Of a stretch of 64,000 bases of DNA, positions 35,045 to 46,792 are shown in pieces; the first letter of the stretch is position 1; every line of letters starts with the position of its first letter. The DNA is from Adenophora triphylla var. japonica (taxonomy: Eukaryota; Streptophyta; Magnoliopsida; Asterales; Campanulaceae). Where the stretch lies: contig JAFEMH010002442.1 of the NCBI GenBank assembly GCA_022495995.1, forward strand, positions 181,001 through 245,000. The letters are read 5' to 3'. The notes beneath the pieces are model-generated. The model worked only from the letters and a program-made list of their open reading frames with translations. It was not told where the DNA came from and searched no databases. A program made the position numbers and the translations under genes.

Positions 35045-36432
35045 TATTCAAAAGGAACGTCATATGGTAACTCTGACACGACTGCCTCAAAAACATCTAT
35101 GCATAATCCAGTCACTCTGACTGTAGCAGTGTTAGAATCTCTAATTAGTCTAAAGAATACACTGCTGTCCTCCGTCACAGGAACTCCTATTCTCAATTTC
35201 TTTCCATTTGTAGGAAACACCCAACCCTTGGGAACAGATGTTGATTCACCCGGCCAAACAATATTTTCTAGATTTTCCTTTGTTGCTGAATACGCGTTTA
35301 CTTTCGGTCCCTTAACAAATCCATTTTCTGCTGTCCAAAGCCCTATCACTCTTTCAACACTTTGAATGTTTATAATTTGAAATGTTGGTTCTTGTAGTTC
35401 CCCCTTGACTATATGAAAATCACCACTAAGCCCATTAAACTGAGTAATTGATAGTACTTGACGTATATGCTTCCCAAAATCTAACGAGTTTGGAGATTTA
35501 GTGCTCGCTTTTTCAACTGCCATGGCTAGTGCTATAGCAGTATCATATGCCCACAAACCAAAAATAGTCAGATCTGGCAAAGTTTGATTGTTTTCTTGCT
35601 GTATTTTCCTTTTCCATCTCAAAGTAAAATCATCAAGCTTTCTACTTTTAGGAACATGAGGTTTTACACCAATCACCCCTCTCATTGAGTTCATCTGTAA
35701 CGGATCAGTTAAGCTCATGAGATTGGTCATCCCATTAGTTATGATCCACACGTATTCTTCGCTCATCATTCCTACTTGTTTTGCTAAAGAAAATAACCGA
35801 GAGCCCAGCGGCCATGACATGTGGACAATGAATACCCTCGTTTGCATAGTCATCAACTTATAAAGCTCCGCAGTAATCTCAAAGTCACTGGCCAACGGAT
35901 GAATAACACTTCGATAAGGAACACTAACATTAACTTCTTGCAATGCATCTGTTAAGGAAGGTATAATCCCTTCACCAAACTCGTTGGCCACATATATGGG
36001 AACTGCTGCTCTCCATCCAAAGGCTTGTACTTGAGCACTTGTGGATTACACTTGAGATGAGTCGCTTAGGGTAGCCCTAATGATGTATGGGCTCCTAAGT
36101 GAAGCCAGGGAAGGGCTTGTTGCCGAAAATGATATAATGGGTACCTGAGCTAAGTCCCCTAAATTGATAATAAAGCTGGCCTGCATGGAAGTCACTGTCC
36201 AATAATAGCATGTACCTTAAACATTTTTCAGCAGGTCTTGAGCTGCAATTAAGACGGACATGGAATTGCTACAATCGTCACCACCGATTGGCTGTTGTGT
36301 TGTACTGGTCGGTCATGATTTGGTCATAAGGCTTTTTTGAAAATTCATCAATAAAGATTTAATAGTGTTCATAGGGTCCGACACCCAATTAATCTTTATC
36401 GATCATTATTCAAAAAAGATTTATACACAAAT

Positions 36433-36749
36433 TGTAGTATTCTAGCTTCTTCTAGAAATGTTGAATTTCAAATGGGAACTCCATTAATGGAAGACGGCAC
36501 CGTCCATGAAAAGTCTTCACTCAGCCGCATGAATTTGTGCAAGAGTGTCTGATTTACACTCCTTAGTCTACTGATGTTTTAGTATAAATAGACATCATTA
36601 GTTCTTATATAATAATCTAAAAATTAGAAAGAGAGAGAAATGAAAGGCAGTAAATAGAGGGTTGTTTTTGTAGTAGTCGAGTGTGAGAGTTGTTCCTCCT
36701 ACTGTAATTCTTTTGGGTTCATGAATAGAAGAGTTTTCCAATCCTAACA
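36433..36749 (+). repeat. Direct LTR a of the array
   Basis: 317 bp, starts TGTAGTATTCTAGCTTC, ends TTTTCCAATCCTAACA, followed at 36752 by TGGTATCAGAGTCAGG, a match to the 3' end of initiator-Met tRNA as used by Ty1/copia elements. Confidence 0.88.
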
Positions 36750-37387
36750 ACTGGTATCAGAGTCAGGTTGAATCAAAACCCACTTCTCTATAAATTTTTC
36801 TAATTTTTCGATCCGAAATTTTTATTTTCGAAATCGTGTTATAGGCACACGGAATAAAAGCTCGTGCCCAAGGATTCCGAATATATTTTTTTCGGATTTT
36901 TCTGACTACCGGAGAGTACCGAGTCACACCAACTGAGTAAGATCGAGTTGACTCGGTTGCTGGAGGTTGAAGACGAAGTCCAGATCCAAATCTGGTCCGA
37001 CCCAGATCCAGATGTGACCCAGAACCAAAACCAGATCCGACCCAGATCCAGATCCGGCCCAGAATTCAGCCCAGATTCAGATTTGGCCCAATACCCCATT
37101 CTGTTCCGATTCAGAGCAATCCTTGCCAGTTTTCGGCAAGACCATACTTGTTCCCAAGGTTTTTCGACGTTTCGGATCCAACGGTGCAGTCCGTTTGGCC
37201 TAATTTTGCTTCGAAATTACAGCAAAAGCAAAGTAGTTACAACTTTCAATGGAAAGTTCAACGTCGGACACAATGATTCGGCTTTCATCGACAAATTACA
37301 ATATGTGGAAGCCTCGAATAGAAGACTTGTTGAACCTTAAGGATTTAGCCGACCCTTTGGAGAATAAGGCGTCAGATCGAAAAAAAC

Positions 37388-37621
37388 CAACCCTCTGTTT
37401 ACTGCCTTTCACTTCTCTCTCTCTTTCTAATTTTGAGATGATTATACAAGAACTAATGATGTCTATTTATACTAAAACATCAGTAGACTAAGAAGTGTGA
37501 ATCAGACACTCTTGCACAAATTCATGCGGCTGAGTGAAGACTTTTCATGGACGGTGCCGTCTTCCATTAATGGAGTTCCCATTTGAAATTCAACATTTCT
37601 AGAAGAAGCTGGAATACTACA
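37388..37621 (-). repeat. Inverted U3 copy in unit 1
   Basis: Reverse complement of the first 235 bp of the LTR, ending GGAATACTACA, followed by the inverted polypurine tract AATCTCCCCCTCCAGCT. Confidence 0.92.
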
Positions 37622-37686
37622 AATCTCCCCCTCCAGCTAACATAGTTGGAATGTGCAACATTCAACGAAAGCTGGAGGGGGAGATT

Positions 37687-38000
37687 TATAGTATTCCAGC
37701 TTCTTCTAGAAATGTTGAATTTCAAATGGGAACTCCATTAATGGAAGACGACACCATCCATGAAAAATCTTCACTCAGCCGCATGAATTTGTGCAAGAGT
37801 GTCTGATTCACACTCCTTAGTCTACTGATGTTTTAGTATAAATAGACATCATTAGTTCTTGTATAATCATCTCAAAATTAGAAAGAGAGAGAGAAATGAA
37901 AGGCGTGAATGTTATTTTGTAGTAGTCGAGTGTGAGAGTTGCTCCTCCTACTTGTAAATCTATTAGGTTCATGAATAGAAGAGTTTTCCCAATCCTAACT
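37687..38000 (+). repeat. Direct LTR b of the array
   Basis: Starts TATAGTATTCCAGC (the usual TG is TA here) after GGAGGGGGAGATT. The primer site after it is damaged (CCGGTATCGAGTCG). Confidence 0.85.
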
Positions 38001-38504
38001 CAACCGGTATCGAGTCGTCAATCAAAACCCACTTCTCTATAAATTTTTCTAATTTTTCGATCCGAAATTTTTATTTTCGAAATCGTGTTATAGGCACACG
38101 GAATAAAAGTTCGTGCTCCAATGATTCCGAAAATATTTTTTTCGGATTTTTCTGACTACCGGAGAGTACCGAGTCACGCCGACTGAGTCAGACCGAGTTG
38201 ACTCGGTTGCTGGAGGTTGAATACGAAGTCCAGATCCATATCTGGTCTGACCCAGATCCAGATCCAGATCCGACCCAGAACCAAAACCAGATCTGACCCA
38301 GATCCAGATCCGGCCCAGAATTCGGCCCAGATTCAGATTTGGCCCAATACCCCATTCTGTTCCGATTCGGAGCAATCCTTGCCAGTTTTCGGCAAGACCA
38401 TACTTGTTCCCAAGGTTTTTCGACGTTCCGGCTCCAACGGTGTAGTCCGTTTGGCATAATTTTGCTTCGAAATTACAGCAAAAGCAAAGTAGTTACAACT
38501 TTCA

Positions 38505-38747
38505 ATGGAAAGTTCTACGTCGGACACAATGATTCGACTTTCATCCACAAATTACAACATGTGGAAGCCTCAAATAGAAGACTTGCTGAACCTTAAGGAC
38601 TTAGCCGACCCTTTGGAGAATAAAGGCGTTAGATCGGAAAAAACAACCCTCTGTTTACTGCCTTTCACTTCTCTCTCTCTTTCTAATTTTGAGATGATTA
38701 TACAAGAACTAATGATGTCTATTTATACTAAAACATCAGTAGACTAA
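38505..38747 (+). CDS. 80-residue chimeric ORF: gag start fused to antisense U3
   Basis: MESSTSDTMIRLSSTNYNMW followed by KP(R/Q)IEDLLNLKDLADPLE is the usual opening of a copia gag protein. The frame then runs into the inverted U3 and ends ..MMSIYTKTSVD. The same 80-codon frame is present in unit 1 (37249-37491). In unit 3 it is open from 39733 until the copia-1 insertion. It has no further gag domain and no zinc knuckle. Conservation may only reflect recent tandem duplication. Confidence 0.35.
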   Translation: MESSTSDTMIRLSSTNYNMWKPQIEDLLNLKDLADPLENKGVRSEKTTLCLLPFTSLSLSNFEMIIQELMMSIYTKTSVD

Positions 38748-38878
38748 GGAGTGTGAATCAGACACTCTTGCACAAATTCATGCGGCTGAGTGAAGACTTT
38801 TCATGGATGGTGCCGTCTTCCATTAATGGAGTTCCCATTTGAAATTCAACATTTCTAGAAGAAGCTGGAATACTACAA
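38643..38878 (-). repeat. Inverted U3 copy in unit 2
   Basis: Same structure as 37388-37621. It contains intact CTAAT and GGTG sites where the third copy was later hit by copia-1 and the gypsy LTR, so it serves as an empty-site control. Confidence 0.92.
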
Positions 38879-38942
38879 ATCTCCCCCTCCAGCTAACATA
38901 GTTGGAATGTGCAACATTCAACGAAAGATGGAGGGGGAGATT

Positions 38943-39261
38943 TGTAGTATTCCAGCTTCTTCTAGAAATGTTGAATTTCAAATGGGAACTCCATTAATGG
39001 AAGACGGCACCGTCTATGAAAAGTCTTCACTCAGCCGCATGAATTTGTGCAAGAGTGTTTGATTCACACTCCTTAGTCTACTGATGTTTTAGTATAAATA
39101 AACATCATTAGTTCTTGTATTGTCATCTCAAAATTAGAAAAAGAGAGAGAAATGAAAGGTAGTAATCAGATGGTTGTTTTTGTAGTAGTCGAGTGTGAGT
39201 GTTGCTCCTCCTACTGTAATTCTATTGGGTTCATGAATAGAAGAGTTTTCCAATCCTAACA
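38943..39261 (+). repeat. Direct LTR c of the array
   Basis: Starts TGTAGTATTCCAGC, ends CAATCCTAACA, followed by ACTGGTATCAGAGCCAGG, the best-preserved primer site of the three units. Confidence 0.9.
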
Positions 39262-39941
39262 ACTGGTATCAGAGCCAGGTTGAATCAAAATCCACTTCTC
39301 TATAAATTTTTCTAATTTTTCGATCCGAAATTTTTATTTCCGAAATCGTGTTATAGGCACACGGAATAAAAGTTCGTGCTCCAAGGATTTCAAATATATT
39401 TTTTTCGGATTTTTCTGACTACCGGAGAGTACCGAGTCACGCCGACTGAGTCAGACCGAGTTGACTCGGTTACTGGAGGTTGAAGACGAAGTCCAGATCC
39501 AAATCTGGTCCGACCCAGATCCAGATGCGACCCAGAACCAAAATCAGATCCGACCCAGATTCAGATTTAGCCCAATACCCCATTCTGTTTCGATTCGGAG
39601 CAATCCTTGCCAGTTTTCGGCAAGACCATACTTGTTCCCAAGGTTTTTCGACGTTCCGGCTCCAACGGTGCAGTCCGTTTGGCCTAATTTTGCTTCGAAA
39701 TTACAGCAAAAGCAAAGTAGTTACAACTTTCAATGGAAAGTTCTACGTCGGGCACAATGATTCGGCTTTCGTCCACAAATTACAACATGTGGAAGCCTCG
39801 AATAGAAGACTTACTGAATCTTAAGAATTTAGCCCACCCTTTGGAGAATAAAGGCATCAAATCGGAAAAAACAACCCTCTGTTTACTGCCTTTCACTTCT
39901 CTCTCTCTTTCTAATTTTGAGATAATTATACAAGAACTAAT

Positions 39942-41312
39942 TGTTGGTGTTATGCCCTAGGCCTATGATTGATAGACTTATGTGTTGACATTATTTATTA
40001 TTATATGAGATGTTTATTATTTGATTATTATATGTTTTGTATATTTGTTTATAATAATCTCTGTCCCTAATTATTAAGAGAATAAATTAGTATAATTGTC
40101 AATGGATAATCATGTGATGATTATATGCATAAGAGATGCACATTGAAATTATGGGTACTTGTTAGAGAACAAGTAATTTGGACATGACCCGCATGAGATT
40201 TATGTAATGGTCAAAAGTCATACTTAAATCTCATACGGTTACTTCATTTATTTCCTAGACTCCGAGACTATCATAACCTTACATATGATGAAAGCCATGT
40301 TTGATTTTAGTCAAACGATATCTTAACACGATATCTATAAAGGCTATCGTTGGCATGATCGGATTCATGATGGGAAGGATGATAAGTCAAGAAGGAGTTT
40401 GTCCCTCGGAAGAGAGATGTTATGCTTGGGCCCTCGATGAGTGATAATGATGAAAGTGTATGGCCGTACCCCAATATGATTGGAATTATCATTATACTCA
40501 AGAATCGAGAAAGCATTGAACAATAAACAAGTCGACATGGACCATGACTTGTATTCAATATAACATCGTGAGACAAAGGGATAAATGGAAGTACACCGCG
40601 GGTTGAAACGTGAACTCTTACGTTGCATCATTTGGGTAGACATAATGGCTTGCTTTAGAGTCCGCTTATGTCTTATGAGGTTCGATATGATCGATCTCAT
40701 CGCCAACATGATGTAATCCTATTGGGTCACACACAACTAGAATGAATTGGTTGAGTACCGGAGGAAGAATGATTGAGAGACACGTAAACCGGCTACTTAT
40801 GTCACGCGACATATCAAGCCAACGATGGCTTGATATACCGCGCGACATAATAGGCCAATACGCGGTATTGACACCTGTCTCTCCTAATTTGATTAGAAGA
40901 GGTATTTACACTATTTGTAGTATAAATACGGGGGTTCCATGGACCTAAAAGTCTAGCCGAAATTTTAAAGCAAAATTCACAATCAAATTCTCTCAATATT
41001 CTTCAAGGTTTAGATCTAGCAATCGACAAGAAATTGTTCTTGGATTCATTCGAAGGTGTGGATACCAAAAGAGGGTCTTCGCTCATTCATTGATCAAGAC
41101 CTAGAGTTCAAGCAAGTTGAAGAACGAAGTTTGTGATTCAATATCACATAATCGAAATCGTTCGATAGCTCAAGACCAGGAAGCGTTTCAAGGTTGGTTT
41201 AATTCTATTTCATTGATATTCAAATTAATTGTATAGAACGGATCCTGTGGCTTCTTGGGTTTTATGTTTTTAATGCTTAATTCCGCCGCGCATGGACCCG
41301 TAAAACCCAACA
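39942..41312 (+). repeat. 5' LTR of copia-1 (1371 bp)
   Basis: Matches 46793-48155 along its length. Differences are largely one- to five-base indels. Contains CGCGACATATCAAGCC/GGCTTGATATACCGCGCG hairpin words (40803-40850) and a TATAAATACGGGGGTTCC promoter-like segment near 40920. Confidence 0.95.
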
Positions 41313-41314
41313 AA

Positions 41315-41326
41315 GGGTATCAAAGC
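41315..41326 (+). other. Primer binding site of copia-1
   Basis: GGGTATCAAAGC, two bases right of the LTR end, 10 of 12 identical to the initiator-Met tRNA site TGGTATCAGAGC. Confidence 0.75.
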
Positions 41327-42815
41327 CCCGTTCGTATGATTAAGTTTGAATTAACATGCTAGGTTTAAGATATAAATTGTTTATATGCTTATTGCATGTT
41401 TTTGTATGTGATAGAATTTTAATTGTTTATGTGAAACAATGTGAAAATCAAGTTTTCAATTTATGCCGAATTAAATCGTAAAAAGGCTGTTTTATGTGAT
41501 TTAATTGGTACATGAATCCGTATTGGTTCGAATCTGAAATCTGTAACCGCCATGCCTATGTCGTGCGACATATCGAGCCATGTGGAATTCAGGTTAACCG
41601 GCATGTTAGGTCGCGCGACATATTAAGCCTATGGCCGATGTCATTGTCACGCGACATAACAAGCCAAAACCGGCGTAATCTGTTTGTTTCAAATTTTCTC
41701 GCTATTCTATGATTGTGTTTACAATCGATATGTTAATATGAAAAATCTGGATGTTATAAAATTGAGTTTATAAGTCCGCGATAGATTGATTCATTGATAT
41801 ACATGATTAATTGATTAAAATATGATTTTAATAATTATTGCAATGTGTATGAAAAGCTGGATGTTATAAAATTGAGTTTATAAGTCCATGCTAGATTGAT
41901 TCATTGTTTATGCATGCTTAATTAATTTAAATGTGTTTTATTAATTGTTGCGATGCATGAATTATTTGTTCTTAATTGTTAAGAATTATTAAATTAGATG
42001 TTTAGTTGAAACATGATATTTAGTTTCCTAATATGTTTAGATTTAGACATTGTAGAATTTTGGATCTTATGATTGTTTATGGAAACAAGTCATAAATACG
42101 CGAAATTTAAAAGGAAACCGATTGTTTATAAAAGGTAAGGATTATGTTGCCTAATCGTAGTTGATTTCTAATTATGCATGTCTAGAGAGTTACGTCTAAG
42201 GAAGAGTTGGTACTTAAGAAGTCCTTGCGGCTCACCTATCTTCCCGGAAACTTACCCGGTGCATGATTTTGACTATCTTTCCGATATGCTTATAATTTAC
42301 CTTTAAAGAACCTTCATTTAACTTTTTAAGTTCTTTATGCCAATTCATGATTAAAAACACTTGAGACCATTCGGATAGTTTTGGGTGGGCTTGCCATAGC
42401 AAGGTGCTTTGATTCTATTCGAATGCGAGCAAGATGAGGAAATGGTGGTTCCTATACGTTTTAAAGTGAATGAACTTAATTGGGTTATCAAAATGGTTTT
42501 GGACCCAAGGCATAAGATGAGATTAAAATATGCCTAGACATATGATGTCTTGAATTGATCTCATAAAAGATCTAAGAGTCATATATGTGATATGATTGAT
42601 GTTTTCTACCTAATTAATTTAATTTTGAGCGGTTTGCCATAGCAAACTTGAAATTGAATTAAAGTTGGATCTTAGCCCATTAAATGTATATTATGCTTAT
42701 TTGCATTTGAAGGTGTATAATTTAGTGGGATCATTTATTTAAATGCACTATACTTCTCATATGATATGTTTACTTATATGTGTTCATATTTTATGTATAT
42801 CTTTTTGTAGAATAA

Positions 42816-43690
42816 ATGGCATCAAACAATAATCACTTTTCACTGCGATCCGTCCTTGAGAAGGAAAAGTTGGAAGAGAATGGTACAAACTATATGGATT
42901 GGATCCGTAGTTTGAGAATTGTTCTCAAACAAGAGGAGAAACCGTACGTTCTCACCGAACCTATTCCACCCGAACCTGCCGCCAATGCCGCTAGGGCAAT
43001 AAGGGAACAATATCCTAAGCACAAGCGTGACTCTACGTATGTTAGTTGCCTTATGCTCTCCGCCTACGCGCAAGAGTCTTCAAGAATCTTGAGCACTTGG
43101 GGGACAATGACTTAAACAATCGGCCGATGGAAATGTTCCAAATTCAAGCTAGGCAAGAAAGGTACAACACAGCTTGCATCCTCGACCTCATGCAAGATGA
43201 GTGAAGGACAAGGCCGTCGTCCCCATGCTCTCAAGTTAAAGGGCCACATCGAGCATCTTGAAAGGCTCGGTTTTCCAATTAGCCAAGAGTCAAGCTACCG
43301 ACATAATACTGAATTCATTACCTAAAAGTTTTAGTCATTTCATAATGCACTATAACATGGGTGGAATGAATAGAAACCTTTCCGAGTTAGTTCAAATGTT
43401 GACTCTTTGCGGAAACCAAGATTGTCGAGAAGAAGACCGATCAAGTGCTAATGGTTAACAAGGGGAAAGGGTTCAAGGGTAAAGGAAAAGCAAAGGTTGC
43501 TAATCCTAAGGCAAAGGTTGCCAAGCCCAAAGAGGGCTCCAAGCCTAAAGAGGCTAAGCCTAAGTCTCAAGAGGACGCAATCTGCTTCCATTGCAATGAG
43601 ATTGGACATTGGAGGAGAAATTGCGCAAAATACAAGGAAGCACCAAGAAGAGCAAAGGAGTTGCTTCAACTTCGTGTATCTTTGTTATAG
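42816..43690 (+). pseudogene. copia-1 gag region, frameshifted
   Basis: Begins MASNNNHFSLRSVLEKEK with the NYMDWIRSLRIVL motif usual near the start of copia gag. Frame breaks lie near 43110 and 43440. The nucleocapsid end has a Lys/Pro-rich linker and one zinc knuckle, CFHCNEIGHWRRNC (C-X2-C-X4-H-X4-C), at about 43580-43625. Gag packages the RNA in the cytoplasmic particle. Confidence 0.85.
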
Positions 43691-43699
43691 ATATATTCC

Positions 43700-46600
43700 T
43701 ATCTACTTCTAGTTCTTGGGTATTGGATACCGGATGTGGAACTCACATTTGTTTAAATGTGCAGGTCTAAAGAACAAGGATGCTTAAGGAAGGTGAAGTG
43801 GACCTACGTGTGGGGAATGGAGCAAGAGTTGCTGCATTAGCCGTAGGAACTTATGAAGTTACTTTACCTAGTGGACTAATACTTGTTTTGAACAATTGTT
43901 ATTACGTTCCACTTTAAGTAGGAATATTATTTCGATTTCATGTTTGGATAATGAAGGTTTTAATTTTCTTATATGTGATAAGAAATTTTCTATTTACAAG
44001 AGTGATATGCATTATTGTACTGCTATTTCATTCAATGGCCTTTATATTCTTGATGTTGAAAATCGCGATAATGATATCTATAACATTAACAAGAAATCTA
44101 AACCCAATGATGTAAACCACACTTACTTATGGCATTGTCTTCTTGGCCATATAAACGAGAAACGCATTTCTAAACTCCACAAAGATGGATTTTTGGACTC
44201 ACATGATTATGAATCATATGAGACATGCGAATCTTGTTTACTTGGCAAGATGACCAAGGACCCATTTACCAAAACCGGTGAAAGGGCGGGCGACTTATTA
44301 GGACTCATACATACCGATGTATGTGGGCAGATGAGTAGCGATGCTAGGGGAGGATTTCGGTACTTCATAACATTCACTGATGATTATAGTAGATTTGGAT
44401 ATGTTTATCTAATGAAACATAAGAGTGAATCGTTTGAGATATTTCGAATATTTCAAAATGAGGTGCAAAATCAACTTGGCAAAACTATTAAGGTACTTCG
44501 ATCCGATCGAGGTGGTGAATATTTGAGCCAAGAATTTGACAGTCATCTTAAGAGTTGTGGAATCGTTTCGAACTCTCTCCACCCGGAACACCACAATGGA
44601 ATGGTGTGTCTGAAAGGAGGAATAGAACTTTGTTGGACATGGTTCGTTCTATAATGAGTCAAGTTGAGCTTCCTTTATCCTTTTGGGGACATGCACTAAA
44701 CCGCCGCTTTCACTATAAACAGAGTTCCTACCAAATCGGTTCAAAAGACCCCATATGAGATGTGGCAAGGAAGAAAACCTAGTTTGTATTTCATGAAGAT
44801 TTGGGGTTGTGATGCATATGTCAAGAAGTTAACTTCGACAAGCTAGCACCTAAATCGATAAATGTGTTTTTGTGGGATATCCTAAGGAAACCAAAGGATA
44901 CTATTTCTACAACCGAAACGAGAACAACGTGTTTGTTGCTCGACATGGTACTTTCTTAGAAAAGGAGTTTCTTCGCAAAGGAACCAGCTGGGAGTAAAAT
45001 AGATCTCGAAGAAGTTCGAAAACCCGAAAACAACATTGAACCAATGGTAGAAACGGAACCAAGTTCACAAACCGTTGTGGAACCGGTTCAAGATGCACAA
45101 GTTCCTCGCCGAAGTGGTAGATCACGATCCGAACCCGAGAGATATGGATTTCTTGTTACGGAAAGTGATGAAGTGGAGTTAATCGAAAATGATGAACCCA
45201 CTTGCTATCAAGAAGCGATGTCCGCTCCGGATTCGGAAAAATGGCAAGAAGCCATGAAGTCCGAATTACAATCCATGGCTGATAATCAAGTTTGGAACTT
45301 GATTGATCCACCCGAAGGTGTAAAAACCATAGGGTGCAAATGGGTTTTCAAGAAGAAGACCGACATGGATGGGAAGGTGCACACCTATAAGGCTAGGCTA
45401 GTAGCTAAGGGATATAGGCAGATTCATGGCATAGACTATGATGAAACCTTGTCGCCGGTAGCTATGCTTAAGTCTATTAGAATTTTACTTGCCATAGCCG
45501 CATATTATGACTATGAGATATGGCAGATGGATGTCAAAACAGCCTTTCCTTAATGGGAAGTTACTTGAGGATGTATACATGATACAACCCGAAGGTTTTC
45601 ATTACCCGTAAAATTCTAACAAGGTGTGTAAGTTGCGTAAACCATTTATGGATTGAAGCGAAGCTTCAAGGAGTTGGAATCTACGTTTTGATGAAGCAAT
45701 CAAAGAGTTTGGTTTTATCAAGAACGAAGATGAACCTTGTGTATACAAGAAAATTAGTGGGAGCGTAGCACTATTTTTAGTGTTGTATGTCGACGATATC
45801 TTACTCATTGGAAATGACGTTCCTGCACTAGAGACTGTCATGTCTTGGTTGGGAAAGTGCTTTTCAATGAAAGATATGGGCGAAGCCGCATATATCCTTG
45901 GTATCAAGATCTATAGAGATAGATCCAAGAGGATGATTGGTTTAAGTCAAAGTACTTACATTGACAAAGTCCTTAGAAGATTCCAAATGGAAAATTCTAA
46001 AAGAGGAAATTTGCCAATGTTGCATGGTATATCTCTTAGCAAGAATCAATGTCCAAAGACTAATGATGAGCGAAAGAGAATGAATGGTATTCCATATGCT
46101 TCGGCAATTGGGTCTATCATGTATGCTATGTTATGTACTAGACCCGATGTCTCGTGTGCTCTAAGCATGACGAGTAGGTACCAATCCGATCCCGGTGAAC
46201 CACATTGGATAGCGACCAAGAATATCCTTAAGTACTTACGAAGAACTAAGGATGCATTCTTGGTCTTTGGAGGAATGGAAGAAGATCTTGTAGTCAAAGG
46301 CTACACAGATGCTAGCTTCCAAACCGACAAAGATGATTTTAGATCGCAGCCTGGATTTTTGTTTATGCTTAATGGAGGCACCGTGAGTTGGAAAAGTTCC
46401 AAACAAAGTACCGTCAGCCGATTCTACAACCGAAGCCGAGTACATAGCGGCATCCGATGCACTAAGGAAGCGCTTTGGATCAAGAAGTTCATTAGTGATT
46501 TGGAAGTCGTTCCAAGCATCGTAGATCCTATTGAACTTTATCAGTGATAACAATGGTGCCATTGCACAAGCAAAGGAACCAAGATCACATCGTAGATCCA

Positions 46601-46740
46601 AACACATACTTCGACGTTTCCACATTATCCGTGAGATATGTGAAAGGGAAGACGTTAAGATATGCAGAGTAGACATCATGACAACGTGGCGGACCCACTA
46701 ACTAAGGCTCTCTCACAAGCTAAACATGATGGTCATGTTA
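43700..46740 (+). pseudogene. copia-1 pol region (protease, integrase, RT, RNase H), frameshifted
   Basis: In order: protease active site WVLDTGCGTHIC (about 43715); integrase zinc-binding H..H (WHCLLGHINEKR) and CESC, then the catalytic core around HTDVCG, DDYSRFGYVYL and SDRGGEYLS; RT with GCKWVFKKKTDMDG, ARLVAKGY, MDVKTAF and YVDDILLIGND (45780); RNase H with GYTDASFQTDKDD and WKSSKQSTV. Frame changes occur near 43750, 44580, 45550, 45640, 46420 and 46540. Domain order (integrase before RT) defines Ty1/copia. The lineage was not assigned. Confidence 0.92.
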
Positions 46741-46792
46741 GGTCCACGGGTATTCGATACATGGTAGATCGGGCCTAGTGCAAGTGGGAGAC

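Larger units (their letters stand above)
32623..36242 (-). pseudogene. Glutamate receptor-like (GLR, clade II type) pseudogene, exons 2-5
   Basis: Minus-strand exons: 36242-34704 (ligand-binding ATD and first half of the LBD), 34590-34281 (LBD and first membrane helix), 33859-33459 (M3 and second LBD half) and 33123-32623 (end). All junctions use GT/AG and keep frame. Landmarks are QAFGWRAAVPIYVANEFGEG, PSLTDALQ, PYTESG, LTWDLW, the M3 motif SYTASLTSLLTVQQLEP, and LSLDSFWGLFLIVGVSSAF as the last helix. Plant GLRs are plasma-membrane or endomembrane cation channels gated by amino acids. Damage: frameshifts near 36200-36220, TAA near 36045, a 266-bp MITE in exon 2, TAG in place of a Tyr near 34730, and TGA in place of a Trp near 34395. 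Exon 1 lies 24.5 kb away at 60740. Confidence 0.93.
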
